Made by a program: the position numbers and the translations under genes
Shown here: positions 49,053 through 61,021 of the stretch, one piece after another
How positions within the stretch are numbered: position 1 is the stretch's first letter
Layout of the letters: each line of letters opens with the position of its first letter
Origin: Rahnella inusitata
GTDB lineage: Bacteria > Pseudomonadota > Gammaproteobacteria > Enterobacterales > Enterobacteriaceae
Length of the DNA stretch: 64,000 nt
Reading direction: 5' to 3'
Assembly (NCBI RefSeq): GCF_003263515.1
Contig: NZ_JYDE01000004.1
Location: 62,001 to 126,000 of the forward strand
Notes under the pieces: generated by a model
Seen by the model: only the letters and a program-made list of their open reading frames with translations
Databases searched by the model: none
Told to the model about the DNA's origin: nothing

Positions 49053-49628
49053 ATGAAACTTGACCCTAAAACCACCGCACTGGTACTGATCGATTTACAG
49101 AAAGGGATCCTGCCGTTCGCCGGTGGCCCCCACACCGCGCAGCAGGTGCTGGATAACGCGACAGAACTGGCAAACCGCTTTCGTGAACTGGGCGCACCGG
49201 TGGTCATGGTTCGCGTGGGCTGGTCCGATTCCTTTGACGAAGCGCTGAAACAACCGGTTGATATTCCGGCGGCTGCGCCGGAAGGCGGTTTGCCTGCCAG
49301 CTGGTGGGAATTCCCGGAGCAACTGGCGGTGACCGACAAAGATTTACTGGTGGTGAAACGCCAGTGGGGCGCGTTCTACGGCACCGATCTGGATCTCCAG
49401 CTGCGCCGTCGTGGCATTAAAAGCATCGTGCTGGCGGGTATCTCTACTAACATCGGCGTAGAGTCCACCGCGCGTAACGCGTGGGAACACGGCTACGAGC
49501 TGGTGATTGCCGAAGATGCCTGCAGCGCGCACAACAACGAACATCATCAGTCCAGCGTGCAGTTTATTTTCCCTCGCATCAGCCGCGTGCGCTCCACCGC
49601 CGAAGTGCTTGCCGCTCTGCCACAGTAA
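49053..49628 (+). CDS. yecD: Isochorismatase-family protein YecD
   Basis: A 191-residue cysteine-hydrolase fold protein (E. coli YecD 188). The Asp (LVLIDLQKG) and Lys (VVKRQWGAF) of the usual triad are present, but the nucleophile Cys is Gly in [11 protein letters not shown]. coli YecD has the same substitution, so this is a conserved feature and not damage. It is unlikely to act as a standard isochorismatase. It is followed by yecE. Confidence 0.92.
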   Translation: MKLDPKTTALVLIDLQKGILPFAGGPHTAQQVLDNATELANRFRELGAPVVMVRVGWSDSFDEALKQPVDIPAAAPEGGLPASWWEFPEQLAVTDKDLLVVKRQWGAFYGTDLDLQLRRRGIKSIVLAGISTNIGVESTARNAWEHGYELVIAEDACSAHNNEHHQSSVQFIFPRISRVRSTAEVLAALPQ

Positions 49629-49716
49629 CGTTACCCTGCCTCAAGGCATTGTTTTTGTTATCCAGACGCGCCCACCGGGGCGGCGTTTTCGTAAGGAAAA
49701 ACGGGAGAGTACCGAC

Positions 49717-50535
49717 ATGTATATTGGTTTACCGCAATGGCATCACAGCGCCTGGGCATCCATCGGGCTGCGCGATTTGGCGGATTACGCGCGGTATTTC
49801 AACTGTGTCGAAGGCAACACCACGTTTTATGCCCTGCCAAAACAGGAAGTGGTGATGCGCTGGCGCGATATGACGCCGGAAACTTTCCGTTTCTGTTTCA
49901 AATTCCCCTCGGCCATCAGCCATAAAGCGGCGCTGGCGAACTGTCAGGAAGATGTCGATACGTTTTATCGCACACTCGCCCCCCTTGGCGAACGCATCGG
50001 ACAGCTGTGGTTGCAACTGCCCGCGACCTTCGCGCCGCAGCATCTTGAGCGTTTGTGGCGATTCCTTGATGCCCTGCCCGCCGGTTTTGATTACGGTGTG
50101 GAAGTGCGGCACCCGGATTTCTTTGCCAAAGGTGATGCCGAGCGCTGGCTTAATCAAGGTTTATGTCAACGCGGCGTTAACCGTGCCATTCTCGACAGCC
50201 GCCCGGTGCACAGTTCGAGCTCAGTAACCGAGGCCGTACTCGAAGCCAAACGCAAAAAACCTGTTCTGCCGCTGCACGCATTAGCCACCGCCTCACGCCC
50301 CATCGTCCGTTTCATCGGCGGCGACCAGCTGGAAGCAAACCGCCCTTTGTTCGCGCAGTGGATCAACAAACTTCAGGCGTGGGAAACTGAAGGGCTTACG
50401 CCGTATTTATTCATCCATACGCCCGATTGCACCGATGCCCCTCAGCAGGCGCGCAGCCTGTGGCAACAATTGCGCCAGCAGATGCCGTCAGTGCAGCCGG
50501 AGCCCGACTGGCCGTTGCAGGATACGCTGTTCTAA
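49717..50535 (+). CDS. yecE: YecE, DUF72 family protein
   Basis: A 272-residue DUF72 protein with a TIM-barrel-like fold, matching E. coli YecE in length. The start is the ATG at 49717 (MYIGLPQWHHSAWASIG), preceded by GGGAG; the frame runs 70 codons further back but overlaps yecD and is not conserved. YFNCVEGNTTFYALP and FKFPSAISHKAAL are hallmark segments. Biochemical function is unknown. Confidence 0.93.
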   Translation: MYIGLPQWHHSAWASIGLRDLADYARYFNCVEGNTTFYALPKQEVVMRWRDMTPETFRFCFKFPSAISHKAALANCQEDVDTFYRTLAPLGERIGQLWLQLPATFAPQHLERLWRFLDALPAGFDYGVEVRHPDFFAKGDAERWLNQGLCQRGVNRAILDSRPVHSSSSVTEAVLEAKRKKPVLPLHALATASRPIVRFIGGDQLEANRPLFAQWINKLQAWETEGLTPYLFIHTPDCTDAPQQARSLWQQLRQQMPSVQPEPDWPLQDTLF

Positions 50536-50644
50536 AAAATTCACTTTTTCATGACGACAGGTTTTAGTCAGACCGCTATCATAGCCGGGCAGCGGAGAAG
50601 AAAAATATTCCGCCGGATTACCTGGAATAACCAAGGAAGTCATC

Positions 50645-51040
50645 ATGATTAGCGCGTTATACGTCGTGCTTGCCGCCATACTGTTGATCAAACTCTCTTT
50701 CGATGTTGTACGTTTGCGCATGGAATACCGTATTGCCACCGGCGACGGCGGATCCTACGAATTGCAGACCGCCATCCGCGTACACGGCAACGCCGTCGAA
50801 TATCTGCCGATTGGCTGTTTATTACTGCTGTTTATGGAAATGAACGGTGCCGCCGTCTGGATGGTGCACGCCTGCGGGCTGCTCCTGATTGTCGGGCGTT
50901 TATTCCACTATTATGGTCTGAAAAATCGCGAATTTACCTGGCGTCGCAACGGTATGGCCGCAACCTACATTTCGCTGGTGCTGATGGTGGTCGTCAATAT
51001 TATCTATCTGCCGTGGTCGCAGTTCCTCGCCTTCAACTGA
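50645..51040 (+). CDS. yecN: YecN, MAPEG-family membrane protein
   Basis: A 131-residue protein with four membrane helices of the MAPEG family (membrane-associated eicosanoid and glutathione metabolism). RIATGDGGSYELQTAIRVHGNAVEYLPI carries the conserved R-x-x-x-N-x-x-E core. AAGGAAG precedes the ATG. Bacterial members may bind glutathione, but the role here is unproven. Confidence 0.92.
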   Translation: MISALYVVLAAILLIKLSFDVVRLRMEYRIATGDGGSYELQTAIRVHGNAVEYLPIGCLLLLFMEMNGAAVWMVHACGLLLIVGRLFHYYGLKNREFTWRRNGMAATYISLVLMVVVNIIYLPWSQFLAFN

Positions 51041-51153
51041 CTTCGGCCATTTTCCGGGCAGTTTGCAGTGAACGCCGGTGCGCAGGTATCTGCCTGCGCC
51101 AGTATCTGCTAAAATCTGCCCTCACTTTTTACCCACACTCTTTTCTGGCCTGA

Positions 51154-52874
<1,721 letters not shown>

Positions 52875-52884
52875 TTCTGCTTTT

Positions 52885-52912
52885 ACTCCCGTCGCCTGGC
52901 GGGAGTTTTCTT
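52885..52912 (+). terminator. Intrinsic terminator of cmoAB
   Basis: ACTCCCG and CGGGAGT pair perfectly around an eight-base loop and run into TTTTCTT on the plus strand. Confidence 0.88.
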
Positions 52913-53035
52913 CCGACATTTGACTACACGTTCTGTAACACCCTCAGCAACATCTTCAGTGAAAAAGGTCTAACCTTTTATTATTGCTATCCGTTTGTTG
53001 TGCAAGAGATCGTTGTTAACGTTTTGGGAGGAGAT

Positions 53036-53239
53036 ATGAAATTCCCTAAAGGCAGTATCGTTAAACACAGATCCGGTGATATCAAAGGTGCTGTTATGAA
53101 TGCGTTTGAGTCAGAAAAGGGAAATGTGTCGTACTACGTGACATGGGAAGACGGCACCAGCAGCATGCATCAGGAAAATGAGCTGCATTGGGCCAATATT
53201 GACGTCGCCATCCGTATTAAAAACTTTTACGAGAAGTAG
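53036..53239 (+). CDS. Small protein of unknown function (67 residues)
   Basis: The start at 53036 (MKFPKGSIVKHRSGDIKGAV) is supported by GGGAGGAG five bases upstream; the frame is open much further but without a ribosome site. The short alternating strands KGSIVKHRSGDIKGAV, VSYYVTWEDGTSSM and HQENELHW suggest a small SH3/Tudor-like beta barrel, seen in single-domain housekeeping or stress proteins. No family is recognised. It has its own upstream gap after the cmoAB terminator, so it is probably monocistronic. Confidence 0.65.
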   Translation: MKFPKGSIVKHRSGDIKGAVMNAFESEKGNVSYYVTWEDGTSSMHQENELHWANIDVAIRIKNFYEK

Positions 53240-53446
53240 CCTGATTGCCCGTACCGCAACATAAGTGGCGATAGACCCGCCGGAATGACTGCGCTTTTTT
53301 AACAATAACGCGCTCTGCGTTACAGGCCTTTGTAAAACTTCTGCTTTGTGCGCGTAATTGATGGATTGATGACGGCTTTTTCGTGTATAAATTCGGCCAA
53401 ACTTATTCATCAGCATCGCGATGCTTTCAGCTTCGCGGGGAAAATC

Positions 53447-53563
53447 ATGCGCAGAAAGATCCGCTTGCTTGTAGACAGAGCCTTTATCGTTTTCGGCCTT
53501 TTTATTATGTGTCTGGTGGTGAAAGCCGGAATGTTTGGCGTTGCGTTACTGACCTGGGGTTAA
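53447..53563 (+). CDS. Candidate 38-residue single-pass membrane protein
   Basis: MRRKIRLLVDRAF is followed by a hydrophobic segment (IVFGLFIMCLVVKAGMFGVAL). GGGGA lies seven bases before the ATG. The basic N-terminus followed by one helix suggests an inner-membrane microprotein with the N-terminus inside. The frame is open to 53348 but those codons look random. Support is modest and depends on the ribosome site and composition. Confidence 0.4.
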   Translation: MRRKIRLLVDRAFIVFGLFIMCLVVKAGMFGVALLTWG

Positions 53564-53605
53564 TGACGTTCCCCGGCTAAAAGAGTGGCGCTAAAATACT
53601 GCGCA

Positions 53606-53636
53606 CAAAAAAAGCCCCGCCAACATGACGGGGCTT
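53606..53636 (-). terminator. Intrinsic terminator of cutC
   Basis: AAGCCCCG and CGGGGCTT form eight perfect pairs with a nine-base loop, followed by T7 on the minus strand. It lies about 75 bases beyond the cutC stop and may also stop plus-strand readthrough. Confidence 0.85.
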
Positions 53637-53709
53637 GGTACTTGCGCAGGGCGACGCAATAAGGGTCGTGAGACCCAATAAAACTGTTGGCTTAATTCAA
53701 TCGGCTTAA

Positions 53710-54468
53710 TTACGCCGTACGGGATATTTCATCGTCGAACTGCAATGTGCTTTTCATTGCGGCAACAATATCGCCGTCCACGCAATAACGACTGAATTCA
53801 TCAAAATCTGTGTCAGAACTCATGGTGACACCGGCCTTGCGGTAGCGCATAGAAGATTTCACCTGGCGCCCCGCCGAGCTGTGCAATTCTGTCAGCCCGA
53901 TATCCACAAACTTTTGCAGATTGGTGAGGCGTACTCCCGCGCCCGCCATAATGATAGGACCACGCGTCAGCTGATTCAGTTCCCGCAGCATCGGTAATCC
54001 GACTTCAGCGTTCTGCTGCTGGCCAGAAGTCAGAATGCGCGCCACCCCTAACTGAGTCAACTGCTCCAGCGCAACCTTTGGATTAAGGCACATATCAAAG
54101 GCTCGATGGAACGTCACTGCCATATCGCCGCACAGCGCCATAACTTCCCACATGCGCGGCATATCGATATGCCCTTCTGCATCCAGCATCCCGACCACCA
54201 CGCCGGGGAACCCCATATCACGGATACAGGTGACGTCGCTTTTCAGCACGTCGAATTCACTCTGGCTATAGCAAAAGTCACCACCCCGCGGGCGAACAAT
54301 AGGATGCACCGGGATCGTCACTTTTTCCCTGGCCAGTTTGAGGGTGCCATAGCTTGGTGTAATCCCCCCGTCGGCCTGACTCGCGCACAATTCGACGCGA
54401 TCGGCTCCGGCCTGCTCTGCCGTAAGCGCACAATCCACGCTGTAACAACACACTTCTAACTTAGTCAT
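53710..54468 (-). CDS. cutC: CutC family protein
   Basis: A 252-residue TIM-barrel protein (E. coli 248). [26 protein letters not shown], read in parts, and [13 protein letters not shown] are family signatures; TFHRAFDMC follows. It was first linked to copper tolerance, but the E. coli phenotype has been questioned, so the physiological role is open. AGGAGGGG precedes the ATG. It is divergent from the aminotransferase gene. Confidence 0.93.
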   Translation of the reverse strand: MTKLEVCCYSVDCALTAEQAGADRVELCASQADGGITPSYGTLKLAREKVTIPVHPIVRPRGGDFCYSQSEFDVLKSDVTCIRDMGFPGVVVGMLDAEGHIDMPRMWEVMALCGDMAVTFHRAFDMCLNPKVALEQLTQLGVARILTSGQQQNAEVGLPMLRELNQLTRGPIIMAGAGVRLTNLQKFVDIGLTELHSSAGRQVKSSMRYRKAGVTMSSDTDFDEFSRYCVDGDIVAAMKSTLQFDDEISRTA

Positions 54469-54589
54469 GTGACCCCTCCTGATAACGGCATTATGCTACA
54501 ACACTTGTTTGTAACCGGCCATGTCGCGTAGGCTCTTACAGATGAGCATCCCCGCCCAATTGCTTACTGCTTACTTAGGAAAACTAACT

Positions 54590-55738
54590 ATGACACTCAA
54601 TTTTGATTTATGGGTAGACCGCAGTCACAGTGATAGCGTTAAGTGGAATAAATACCATAATCAGGATGTCATTCCGCTTTGGGTAGCAGATACCGATTTC
54701 ACCGCACCGCCGCAGGTCATTAAAGAATTACAACAGCGCGTCGCCGAAGGCGTTTTCGGTTACGGTTTTACGCCACCCGAACTGACTGAGTTAGTGGTCG
54801 CACGCATGGCTGAACGCTACGACTGGCAAATCCAACCCGACTGGATTGTCTGGTTGCCCGGCCTGGTCTGTGGCCTGAACGTCGCCGTGCGTGCAAACGT
54901 CACACCAGAGCAGACCAGCCTGATGCCCTTGCCGATGTACCCACCGTTCATTCAGGCCGCAGAATCTGAAGGACGCCAGTACAAAGCGATTGCGGTAAAA
55001 CAACAGCAACAACGCTGGGTGGCCGATTTTACTTCTGCACAAAGCCAGCTCGACGGCAGAGAAAGCCTGTTAATGCTGTGCAATCCTTATAATCCGGGTG
55101 GCACGGTGTACCGCCGCGAAGAGTTGCTGGAACAACAGGCGTTCGCCAAACGCCACAATCTGGTGGTGTGCTCGGACGAAATCCACTGCGATCTGATTCT
55201 GGAGCCCGGCCTTAAACACATCCCCTTTGCGTCGCTTAATGAAGATGCCGCACAGCGTTCGATCACGCTTATTGCGCCTTCAAAAACCTTCAATCTGGCC
55301 GGTCTGGGCGCATCGATGGCGATTATCCCGAATCCGCAATTACGCCGTAAATTCCTTGAAACCAGCAAAGGCATCGTTCCGCACGTCAACATTCTGGCCT
55401 TCGTCGCTGCAACCGCAGCCTATCGCGATGGCGACGAATGGCTGAGCGCGCAGCTCGATTACCTGCGTGATAACCGCGAGCTGGTGACGCGGCGGATCAA
55501 CGCCATGCCGGGGTTGAACATGGTTGCCCCGGAAGGCACCTACCTCGGCTGGATCGACGCCAGCGCTCTGCCGGTCACAGACCCTTACCGCTTCTTTGTG
55601 GATGCCGGTGTCGGGTTTACTTCAGGCGCAGAGTTTGGCGAGCCAAAGTTTGTGCGCATCAACTTTGGCTGCCAGCGTGCGCTGCTGGAAAAAGCGCTGG
55701 ATCGCATGGACGTCGCCCTTCGGGCGCTTGCAGATTAA
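54590..55738 (+). CDS. MalY/PatB-type aminotransferase, probable cystathionine beta-lyase
   Basis: A 382-residue fold-type I PLP enzyme; the ATG at 54590 has AGGA nine bases upstream, and the longer frame is not conserved. DRSHSDSVKWNKY, VIPLWVADTDF and VFGYGFTPPEL are the MalY/PatB start pattern. CNPYNPGG and the PLP Lys in APSKTFNLAGLG are intact. The family cleaves C-S bonds of cystathionine and cysteine conjugates, and E. coli MalY also represses maltose genes. Its TAA overlaps the convergent yecM stop by three bases. Confidence 0.9.
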   Translation: MTLNFDLWVDRSHSDSVKWNKYHNQDVIPLWVADTDFTAPPQVIKELQQRVAEGVFGYGFTPPELTELVVARMAERYDWQIQPDWIVWLPGLVCGLNVAVRANVTPEQTSLMPLPMYPPFIQAAESEGRQYKAIAVKQQQQRWVADFTSAQSQLDGRESLLMLCNPYNPGGTVYRREELLEQQAFAKRHNLVVCSDEIHCDLILEPGLKHIPFASLNEDAAQRSITLIAPSKTFNLAGLGASMAIIPNPQLRRKFLETSKGIVPHVNILAFVAATAAYRDGDEWLSAQLDYLRDNRELVTRRINAMPGLNMVAPEGTYLGWIDASALPVTDPYRFFVDAGVGFTSGAEFGEPKFVRINFGCQRALLEKALDRMDVALRALAD

Positions 55739-56295
55739 TCCTGTTCCCTTTCGCTGGCGACTATCTCACGCAGGCTGTGCGGGTGGAATTTAATGGTCAC
55801 CGACCCGTCGGTGATCGCCAGCGTCGGGTTAGGCAGGCGTTCGTTCTCGCCCTTAGGCGAACTTTGTTTGAGTTTGATACCCGGCATGATCAGCGCCTCA
55901 TCTGCGATCAGCGCCAGTGCACGGGTATAAAGCTCTTCTTCCACACCCGGCAACACAATCTCGATGTGTTCCCAGCCCTCATGCGGATATCGCTTCTCAC
56001 CCGGATACGGCAATTCAACCAAGTCGATTTGCAGAGGCCCTACCTTCAGCGGTTCGTTGAGCGTGAACAGGCAGATCGGACGCCCGTTGATCTGGGTTTC
56101 ATTTAATAACGAACCCCATTTTGCCAGCCCTGCACGCCAGCGATCCGCCGTGGTATTTTGATGACAGCGCACGGAGATATGGTCAGCATGGAAATCTTCC
56201 AAAGTCACCTGCAACTTCGCGGCGAATGCCGTCAATACGCTGACAAAGCGTGGCAGATCATCGACTAAATCCTGTAACTCAGGCACATGTTTCAT
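55735..56295 (-). CDS. yecM: YecM family protein
   Basis: A 186-residue protein (E. coli 188) with a vicinal-oxygen-chelate-like fold. The start is the ATG at 56295 (MKHVPELQDL) with AGGA eight bases upstream; the frame runs 55 codons further but without family similarity. ADHISVRCHQN, NGRPICLFTLNEPL, PGEKRYPHEGWEHIEIVLPG and SSPKGENERLPNPTLA are hallmark segments, including putative metal-binding His and Glu. Function is unproven. It is divergent from argS. Confidence 0.93.
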   Translation of the reverse strand: MKHVPELQDLVDDLPRFVSVLTAFAAKLQVTLEDFHADHISVRCHQNTTADRWRAGLAKWGSLLNETQINGRPICLFTLNEPLKVGPLQIDLVELPYPGEKRYPHEGWEHIEIVLPGVEEELYTRALALIADEALIMPGIKLKQSSPKGENERLPNPTLAITDGSVTIKFHPHSLREIVASEREQD

Positions 56296-56592
56296 GACGG
56301 GCATCCTAACTCTTTTGAATTTGCAAATCTTCCGGGGCGGGTAATTTACACAGGCTTTCATCCGGTTGCCAGAGACATGCCGCAGAATCGGGTTTTCCAC
56401 CCTCTGAAAGGCGCGGCGATACTGACTCCCTATGGCTGATATGATATAAACACGCATCATTTTCGGTTAATCCGCTTAAAGCGGATAATCAGTAAACAAC
56501 TACATTCTTCCCCTCAATCTTTCGGATTGCATCAAGGCAGTTAACGCAGAGGCAGCACGAAGGATGACGGGGATTAAACATAAGGTAATCCG

Positions 56593-58326
56593 GTGAATAT
56601 TCAGTCACTTCTTTCAGAAAAAGTCAGCCAGGCGCTGATCGCAGCAGGCGCATCTGCCGACAGCGAAGCGCAAGTCCGTCAGTCCGCCAAAGCACAGTTT
56701 GGCGACTATCAGGCTAACGGTGTTATGTCAGTGGCAAAAAAACTCGGTATGCCACCACGACAACTGGCAGAGAAAGTGGTTGAACTGTTGGATCTGAGCG
56801 GCATCGCAAATAAAGTCGAAATCGCCGGGCCGGGTTTTATCAATATTTTCCTTGATCCTGCCTTTGTCGGTGCGCACGTCGACAGCGCGCTGACCGCGCC
56901 TAAACTGGGCATCACGCCGGTTGAGCCACAGACCATCGTCATCGACTATTCCGCGCCAAATGTGGCAAAAGAGATGCACGTCGGCCATATCCGTTCCACC
57001 ATCATTGGTGATGCGGCGGTGCGTACTAACGAATTCCTCGGCCATAAAGTGATCCGCGCGAACCATGTGGGTGACTGGGGTACGCAGTTCGGTATGCTGA
57101 TCGCCTATCTCGAAAAAGTGCAGAACGAAAACGCCGGTGACATGAATCTGGCCGACCTTGAAGAGTTCTATCGCGCGGCCAAGAAAAACTACGACGAAGA
57201 TGAAGATTTCGCTCTGCGTGCCCGTGGTTACGTGGTGAAACTGCAAGGCGGCGACGAATACTGCCGTCAGATGTGGCGCAAACTGGTGGATGTCACCATG
57301 GCGCAGAACCAGCTGACTTATAACCGTCTGAACGTGACGCTGACCGAAGACGACGTGATGGGTGAAAGCCTCTACAACGACATGCTGCCGGGCATCGTTT
57401 CCGATCTTCAGGCCAAAGGTCTGGCAGTGGACAGCGAAGGCGCAGTCGTCGTGTATCTGGATGAATACAAAAACAAAGATGGCGATCCGATGGGTGTTAT
57501 CATCCGTAAAAAGGATGGCGGCTACCTTTACACCACCACCGATATCGCCTGTGCGAAATACCGCTATGAAACGCTGGGCGCCGATCGCGTGTTGTATTAC
57601 ATCGACTCCCGTCAGCATCAGCACCTGATGCAGGCGTGGACCATCGCGCGTAAAGCAGGATATGTCCCGGATTCCGTGGCGCTCGAGCACCACATGTTTG
57701 GCATGATGTTGGGCAAAGACGGCAAGCCGTTCAAAACCCGTTCAGGCGGTACGGTGAAACTGTCCGATCTGCTGGATGAAGCTATTGATCGCGCACGTAA
57801 GCTCATCACTGAGAAAAACCCTGAACTGAAAGATGCCGAAGAGCTGGATAAGCTGGTGAACGCGGTCGGTATCGGCGCTATCAAATATGCCGATCTCTCG
57901 AAAAGCCGCACCACCGACTACATCTTCGACTGGGATAACATGCTGGCGTTCGAAGGCAATACTGCGCCTTACATGCAATATGCCTACACCCGCGTGGCGT
58001 CTATCTTCAAGCGTGCCGACATCGACGTGAACAGCCTGACTCAGCCGGTTGTGCTGCGCGAAGAACGTGAAGCAGCACTGGCGACCCGCCTGTTGCAGTT
58101 CGAAGAAGTGCTGACCGTCGTCGCCCGCGAAGGCACGCCACACACCATGTGCGCGTATCTATACGACGTTGCCGGTCTATTCTCGAGCTTCTACGAACAT
58201 TGCCCGATCCTCAATGCAGAAGACGAAACCAGCCGCAACAGCCGCCTGAAGCTGGCTCTGTTAACACAGCGCACGCTGAAAACCGGGCTCGATACGCTGG
58301 GTATCGAAACCGTAGAACGTATGTAA
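56593..58326 (+). CDS. argS: Arginyl-tRNA synthetase
   Basis: ArgS, 577 residues, starting with GTG at 56593 ([15 protein letters not shown]), as in E. coli. The additional N-terminal domain leads to [19 protein letters not shown] with the HVGH motif near residue 130. [15 protein letters not shown] takes the place of KMSKS, and the C-terminal DALR domain ends [10 protein letters not shown]. Class Ia monomer. A strong bidirectional terminator follows. Confidence 0.98.
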   Translation: MNIQSLLSEKVSQALIAAGASADSEAQVRQSAKAQFGDYQANGVMSVAKKLGMPPRQLAEKVVELLDLSGIANKVEIAGPGFINIFLDPAFVGAHVDSALTAPKLGITPVEPQTIVIDYSAPNVAKEMHVGHIRSTIIGDAAVRTNEFLGHKVIRANHVGDWGTQFGMLIAYLEKVQNENAGDMNLADLEEFYRAAKKNYDEDEDFALRARGYVVKLQGGDEYCRQMWRKLVDVTMAQNQLTYNRLNVTLTEDDVMGESLYNDMLPGIVSDLQAKGLAVDSEGAVVVYLDEYKNKDGDPMGVIIRKKDGGYLYTTTDIACAKYRYETLGADRVLYYIDSRQHQHLMQAWTIARKAGYVPDSVALEHHMFGMMLGKDGKPFKTRSGGTVKLSDLLDEAIDRARKLITEKNPELKDAEELDKLVNAVGIGAIKYADLSKSRTTDYIFDWDNMLAFEGNTAPYMQYAYTRVASIFKRADIDVNSLTQPVVLREEREAALATRLLQFEEVLTVVAREGTPHTMCAYLYDVAGLFSSFYEHCPILNAEDETSRNSRLKLALLTQRTLKTGLDTLGIETVERM

Positions 58327-58347
58327 TCGCGATTAAACAGAGACAAT

Positions 58348-58376
58348 AAAAAAGGGCGCTAAGCGCCCTTTTCTGT
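58348..58376. terminator. Bidirectional terminator, argS / murJ
   Basis: AAAGGGCGC and GCGCCCTTT pair around a short TAA loop, with A6 on the left and TTTTCTG on the right. It sits between two convergent genes. Confidence 0.92.
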
Positions 58377-58394
58377 TTCTGTCATCTCAGCCAG

Positions 58395-59930
58395 TTAATC
58401 CAGTCGTCGCGCAAACTCTTTCACGCGAAAACCTAACAGGCCGAGTACCGCGAAGTACGCTATCACGCCAGCAGCCACTACGGCCGCCAGACGAGCCAGA
58501 CGATAAGCCATACCGCCGACGTCCCACGCGGGCATTAGCCACATCATGCCAATGAGCGCGGCAGACATCGCGATAACCGCGACAAACAGTTTAATCAGGA
58601 AGATTCTCCAGCCCGGCTGCGGCTGGAAGATATCCTGTTTACGCAACTGCCAGTAAAGCAGCGAGGCGTTGAGACAGGCGGCCAGACCGATAGACAGCGA
58701 AAGCCCGGCATGTTTCAGCGGCCCGATAAAGGCAAGGTTCATAACCTGGGTCATCAGCAGCGTAATCATGGCGATCTTCACCGGCGTTTTGATGTCCTGA
58801 CGCGAATAGAAGCCAGGTGCCAGTACTTTTACCACGATAAGCCCCATCAGCCCGACGGAGTACGCCACCAGTGCGCGTTGCGTCATCGACGCATCAAAGG
58901 CGCTGAATTTACCATACTGGAACAACGCGACGGTCAGTGGTTTCGCCAGAATACCCAGCGCGACGGAGCTTGGCAGCGCCAGCAGGAAACACAGGCGCAG
59001 GCCCCAGTCCATCAGGCGGTTGTATTCAGCATGATTTCCGCTGGAGAAACTGCGCGCCAGCGATGGCAGCAAAATGGTGCCCAGCGCCACGCCCAGTACG
59101 CCGGACGGGAACTCCATCAGACGGTCGGCGTAATACATCCAGGACACTGAACCTGAGACCAGAAACGATGCAAAAATAGTGTTGATGATAAGAGAAATCT
59201 GGCTCACCGAAACGCCCAGGATCGCCGGCCCCATCTGACGCATCACACGCCACACACCGGCATCTTTCAAATTCAAACGTGGCAGCACCAGCATGCCAAT
59301 TTTTTTCAGATGCGGAAGCTGATAACCCAGTTGCAGGACGCCACCGGCGACCACTGCCCAGGCCAGCGCGAGCACCGGCGGATGGAAGTAAGGTGCCGCG
59401 AACAGCGCAAAACCGATCATGCTGACGTTAAGAAACGTCGGGGCAAAGGCCGGGATCGAGAAACGGTTCCAGGTATTAAGGATCGCCCCGGCCAGCGAAG
59501 CCAGAGAAATCAGCAGGATATAAGGGAACGTAATGCGCAGCAGCGAACTGGTCAGCGCGAATTTATCCGGAGAATCGACAAAACCGGGCGCAGTAATGTA
59601 AATCACCCACGGCGCGGCAAACATGCCGAGAATGGTCACCACCGCCAGCACCAGCGTCAGCAAACCGGAGACATAGGCGATAAACGTCCGCGTGGCCTCT
59701 TCGCCCTGCTGGGTTTTGTATTCGGCAAGGATCGGCACGAAGGCCTGAGAAAAGGCGCCTTCGGCAAAAATCCGGCGCAGCAAATTGGGCAGTTTAAACG
59801 CCACAAAGAAAGCGTCGGTCACCATTCCGGCACCAAAAACGCGGGCCACGATGGCGTCGCGCGCAAAGCCTAATACACGTGAAAACATCGTCATGGAACT
59901 GACGGCTGCCAAAGATTTAAGTAGGTTCAT
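58395..59930 (-). CDS. murJ: Lipid II flippase MurJ
   Basis: MurJ (MviN), 511 residues, the same length as in E. coli. A MOP-superfamily protein of 14 helices that flips lipid II for peptidoglycan synthesis. [25 protein letters not shown] contains the functional Arg18 and Arg24 region (read in parts). [23 protein letters not shown] is a second hallmark with Arg52/Arg53-type residues. [12 protein letters not shown] and [16 protein letters not shown] are conserved. Essential in E. coli. Confidence 0.98.
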   Translation of the reverse strand: MNLLKSLAAVSSMTMFSRVLGFARDAIVARVFGAGMVTDAFFVAFKLPNLLRRIFAEGAFSQAFVPILAEYKTQQGEEATRTFIAYVSGLLTLVLAVVTILGMFAAPWVIYITAPGFVDSPDKFALTSSLLRITFPYILLISLASLAGAILNTWNRFSIPAFAPTFLNVSMIGFALFAAPYFHPPVLALAWAVVAGGVLQLGYQLPHLKKIGMLVLPRLNLKDAGVWRVMRQMGPAILGVSVSQISLIINTIFASFLVSGSVSWMYYADRLMEFPSGVLGVALGTILLPSLARSFSSGNHAEYNRLMDWGLRLCFLLALPSSVALGILAKPLTVALFQYGKFSAFDASMTQRALVAYSVGLMGLIVVKVLAPGFYSRQDIKTPVKIAMITLLMTQVMNLAFIGPLKHAGLSLSIGLAACLNASLLYWQLRKQDIFQPQPGWRIFLIKLFVAVIAMSAALIGMMWLMPAWDVGGMAYRLARLAAVVAAGVIAYFAVLGLLGFRVKEFARRLD

Positions 59931-59992
59931 GTCACTTTTCTTGTTTGCCGGTGTTACTTGTAAATCAACACGTTAATCATCAGAAGTCACCA

Positions 59993-60033
59993 GCATGGCT
60001 CGAAGATGCGCATAGTCTACGCATCCGCCATGC
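59993..60033. repeat. Two-level inverted repeat between murJ and mviM
   Basis: Outer arms GCATGGC and GCCATGC, and inner arms GATGCG and CGCATC, with an asymmetric bulge and a nine-base loop. No T-tract. It could stabilise the mviM 3' end or be a REP-type unit. Confidence 0.55.
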
Positions 60034-60097
60034 AATAGCCACCGGCAGTTGTTATATATTGTAACGATCAGAACAGGCGTGGTTTTGTCGCTAACAC

Positions 60098-61009
60098 TCA
60101 GTTTTCCAGCAGTTTCTCGATAAATGCCTGCGCATAAATCGCCTGCTCGCCGCTGGTTTCAGGTGCGGTCTGATTAGTGACGCAATCGACGAAGTGCTCA
60201 ATCGCACCGACAAAACCGCGCTGCGTCAGCGTACTTTGCCAGCCCGGCACCGGTGGCTGAGTCAGCACATCCTGCTGCTCTTCCCGCCAGACGCGCATGT
60301 CGTCGAGCTGATAGAACGCGCCATCGGTCACGGCCTGCACGCTCTCACGGGACGTGCCGCCGCGACGGTGCATCGAGGTCGTCACCAGTGTTTCACCGCA
60401 CAGAAAATGGTGCTCGCCGTAAATCATCTGATTCGATTCATTCACCTGAATCAGTCCGCTTTCAAGACTCGCATTGCCGCCCGCCAGCCACAGCGCGGTA
60501 TCGACCACGTGCAGATAATCATCTAACAGGGTAAAACGCAGCTCGTTTGGCCCGACGCTGTCGGTACGGTGTTTATCCATACGCACGGATGCCGGATTTT
60601 GCATCTGCGCTTTGAGCTGGCGATACAGCGGCGCGTAGCGGCGGTTGAAGCCGACCATCAGCGCTTTACCCGCTTTTCGTGCCTGCTCTACCAACTGTTC
60701 GGCCTGATTAAGCTCCGCAGCCAGCGGTTTATCGACGTACACATGCACACCCTGCGCCAGCAACTGGCCGACCACGTCAAAATGGCTGGCGGTGCTGCTG
60801 TGAACAAATACCGCGTCACACTGGCTGGCCAGTTCGTCGATGCGCGAGAAACAGGCCATACGATAGCTGTCGCAAACGGCCTGTGCTTTTTGCTGATTCG
60901 GCGAAAAACCGCCAACCAGCGTCCATTTATCTGCGTGGCTCAGCACCGGCAGATAGGCTTTTTGCGCGATGCCGCCCAGCCCGATAACGCCTAAACGAAG
61001 TTTACTCAA
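60098..61009 (-). CDS. mviM: Gfo/Idh/MocA-family oxidoreductase MviM
   Basis: A 303-residue NAD(P)-dependent oxidoreductase (E. coli 307). The start is TTG at 61009 with AGGA seven bases upstream, giving MSKLRLGVIGLGGIAQ with the Rossmann glycines. VHSSTASHFDVV, VDKPLAAEL and MVGFNRRYAPLY are the family core with the EKP-type lysine. Its substrate is unknown. It is the last gene of rimJ-yceH-mviM, 12 bases after yceH. Confidence 0.94.
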   Translation of the reverse strand: MSKLRLGVIGLGGIAQKAYLPVLSHADKWTLVGGFSPNQQKAQAVCDSYRMACFSRIDELASQCDAVFVHSSTASHFDVVGQLLAQGVHVYVDKPLAAELNQAEQLVEQARKAGKALMVGFNRRYAPLYRQLKAQMQNPASVRMDKHRTDSVGPNELRFTLLDDYLHVVDTALWLAGGNASLESGLIQVNESNQMIYGEHHFLCGETLVTTSMHRRGGTSRESVQAVTDGAFYQLDDMRVWREEQQDVLTQPPVPGWQSTLTQRGFVGAIEHFVDCVTNQTAPETSGEQAIYAQAFIEKLLEN

Positions 61010-61021
61010 GAGAGATTCCTT

